From NCBI RefSeq assembly GCF_004346225.1, contig NZ_SMAJ01000001.1:186001-250000 (forward strand): a stretch of 64,000 nucleotides of DNA. The letters are read 5' to 3'. Positions 63,012 to 64,000 of this stretch are shown piece after piece (position 1 is the stretch's first letter; each line of letters begins with the position of its first letter). Made by a program: the position numbers and the translations under genes. The notes under the pieces were generated by a model, which searched no databases, was not told where the DNA came from, and was given only the letters and a program-made list of their open reading frames with translations. This DNA is from Paralcaligenes ureilyticus (GTDB lineage: Bacteria > Pseudomonadota > Gammaproteobacteria > Burkholderiales > Burkholderiaceae_B).

Positions 63012-64000
63012 AATGCAATACCCAGAGAAAAATGTATGCGCAGCTTGTGATCGCGCTGGCCATAGGCCACATCGGCATAAAACGGACCCGCGGGGGTGCG
63101 CACCACGGCTCCTATGCCATAGCCTACGGCGAGCTTCATCTGCCCAAACGAGGCCGCAGCGTCGCCTGCATCCACAAACACGTCCATCCCGTAACGATCG
63201 TTAAAGTAATGTATGTACTCAACACTGGCTACGGCCAGCGCCGGCGCGCCGACAATCGCGGCGCCTTGCACGATCCCGATGCTCTGATAGCGGTAGCCTC
63301 GTATGGTACTGGCGCCCCCTGTGCGGTAACCGAAGTCTTCGGGCAAGCGCGCCGTATGCGACCAGACCTTGCCTACCTGGGCGCGCACCGTCAGGACATC
63401 GCGCCGGCCGACCGGCCACCATTGCTGAGCCCGTATGCTTGAACGATAAAACGGTTCGCCGCGATCCAGCGTGACTCCGGCGCCCAATCCCACGGCAATC
63501 AGGTTACCCTCGCGCGGATCGGACTTATCGTCGACGTCGCGGCGCAACCAGTCCCAGGTTCCAACCAGAGTGGGCACCTCATACTTCCCAAAGTCGGCAA
63601 TCTTGGTTTTATCGTAAGCCGCCAGCAACGCCCACTGGGTTTCATACTGTACACGGCTATCGCCGGCCGCATTGCGCTCGATCTTGCGCTTCCACCCCAG
63701 ACCGACGCGACTCGTGTCCAGCCCCTCGATATTGGAATGGCTAAAGAGCACCCCCACGCTATCTTTGTAGCCGTTCACCGTGGGTGCAAAGTGCACATCG
63801 TAAAACGCCCGCTGGCGATTCTTGTCGGCCCCGGCACCCGTTTCGATCCATACGGGCTGCCCAAACACCACGTTCTGACGATACAGGACTTCGCCGCGTA
63901 CGCCGTTGTCGCTGTCTATTCCCAGCGAGGTGGAAAACCGCCGCGCGGGCGCTTCGGACACGCGCACTTGCAGGGGCAGTTCCACCTCGCCATTGGGCAG
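63008..64000 (-). CDS. tamA: TamA: outer-membrane Omp85-family protein, C-terminal part
   Basis: The visible 331 or so residues of a BamA/Omp85-family beta barrel that works with TamB. Visible features are the barrel strands (VGLGWKRKIER, YETQWALLAAYD, RDVLTVRAQVGKVW, FVDAGDAAASF) and the C-terminal strand [14 protein letters not shown] ending in Phe. The loop signature in GGASTIRGYRYQSIG is the conserved RGY motif of Omp85. The POTRA domains would lie beyond base 64000. The stop overlaps the tamB start (ATGA-type), so the two are one translation unit. Confidence 0.95.
   Translation of the reverse strand: MPNGEVELPLQVRVSEAPARRFSTSLGIDSDNGVRGEVLYRQNVVFGQPVWIETGAGADKNRQRAFYDVHFAPTVNGYKDSVGVLFSHSNIEGLDTSRVGLGWKRKIERNAAGDSRVQYETQWALLAAYDKTKIADFGKYEVPTLVGTWDWLRRDVDDKSDPREGNLIAVGLGAGVTLDRGEPFYRSSIRAQQWWPVGRRDVLTVRAQVGKVWSHTARLPEDFGYRTGGASTIRGYRYQSIGIVQGAAIVGAPALAVASVEYIHYFNDRYGMDVFVDAGDAAASFGQMKLAVGYGIGAVVRTPAGPFYADVAYGQRDHKLRIHFSLGIAF

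Overview
The window looks like GC-rich chromosomal DNA of a betaproteobacterium in the Alcaligenaceae (Bordetella, Achromobacter or Pusillimonas-like). This is inferred from gene order (rplY-prs-tRNA-Gln-ispE-lolB, a coq7 hydroxylase, tamA-tamB, dcd beside an Orn/Lys/Arg decarboxylase) and protein character. I see no phage, plasmid or insertion-sequence gene. Almost all genes are intact; only rplY (left edge) and tamA (right edge) are cut by the window.

Layout. 1-5655: housekeeping block, rplY, prs, tRNA-Gln, ispE, lolB and a large TPR protein on the minus strand, then mutM on the plus strand. 5656-11506: a plus-strand homogentisate operon (metallo-hydrolase fold protein, flavin hydroxylase, DUF2783 protein, hmgA, fahA) behind a well-formed promoter with nested palindromes. 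11649-14546: a PAP2/methyltransferase fusion and a GlcD-like flavoprotein. 14721-27709: phosphomannomutase, then a minus-strand surface-glycan cluster: WecA/WbpL-like initiating transferase, WbpO/TviB-type dehydrogenase, WbpP/TviC-type epimerase, MurJ-like flippase, GT4, AsnB, GT4 and a double GT4 fusion. Together these suggest a glycan containing GalNAc-uronic acid or its amide, but no polymerase is present. 27836-27988: a candidate small RNA. 28140-33063: coq7 and a cbb3-type oxidase cluster with a CcoS-like segment fused to CcoN. 33248-35005: OsmC, thyA, folA. 35215-38121: MocR regulator and a divergent omega-aminotransferase. 38242-49969: a long minus-strand arginine/guanidino cluster (Pot-type ABC importer, amino-acid-type importer parts, AruI 2-ketoarginine decarboxylase, aldehyde dehydrogenase, GbuA guanidinobutyrase) with a divergent LysR regulator. 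50181-55012: gcvT-gcvH-gcvP behind a tandem glycine riboswitch. 55087-64000: BaiN-like flavoprotein, decarboxylase, dcd, tamB, tamA.

The most striking feature across the window is a family of about two dozen short palindromic repeats: a conserved head TGTAGCG followed by a short stem-loop whose two arms change together (GGCACCC/GGGTGCC, GGCAGCC/GGCTGCC, GACACCC/GGGTGTC, GCCACCC/GGGTGGC and others). They sit in seven intergenic clusters, often as inverted pairs, and two copies lie in frame inside manB and tamB. The head contains GTAG, the tetranucleotide next to REP palindromes handled by REP-associated tyrosine transposases; no such transposase gene is in the window. The second standout is the small RNA candidate, which displays a copy of the 16S anti-Shine-Dalgarno sequence in a hairpin loop between a good promoter and a strong terminator.
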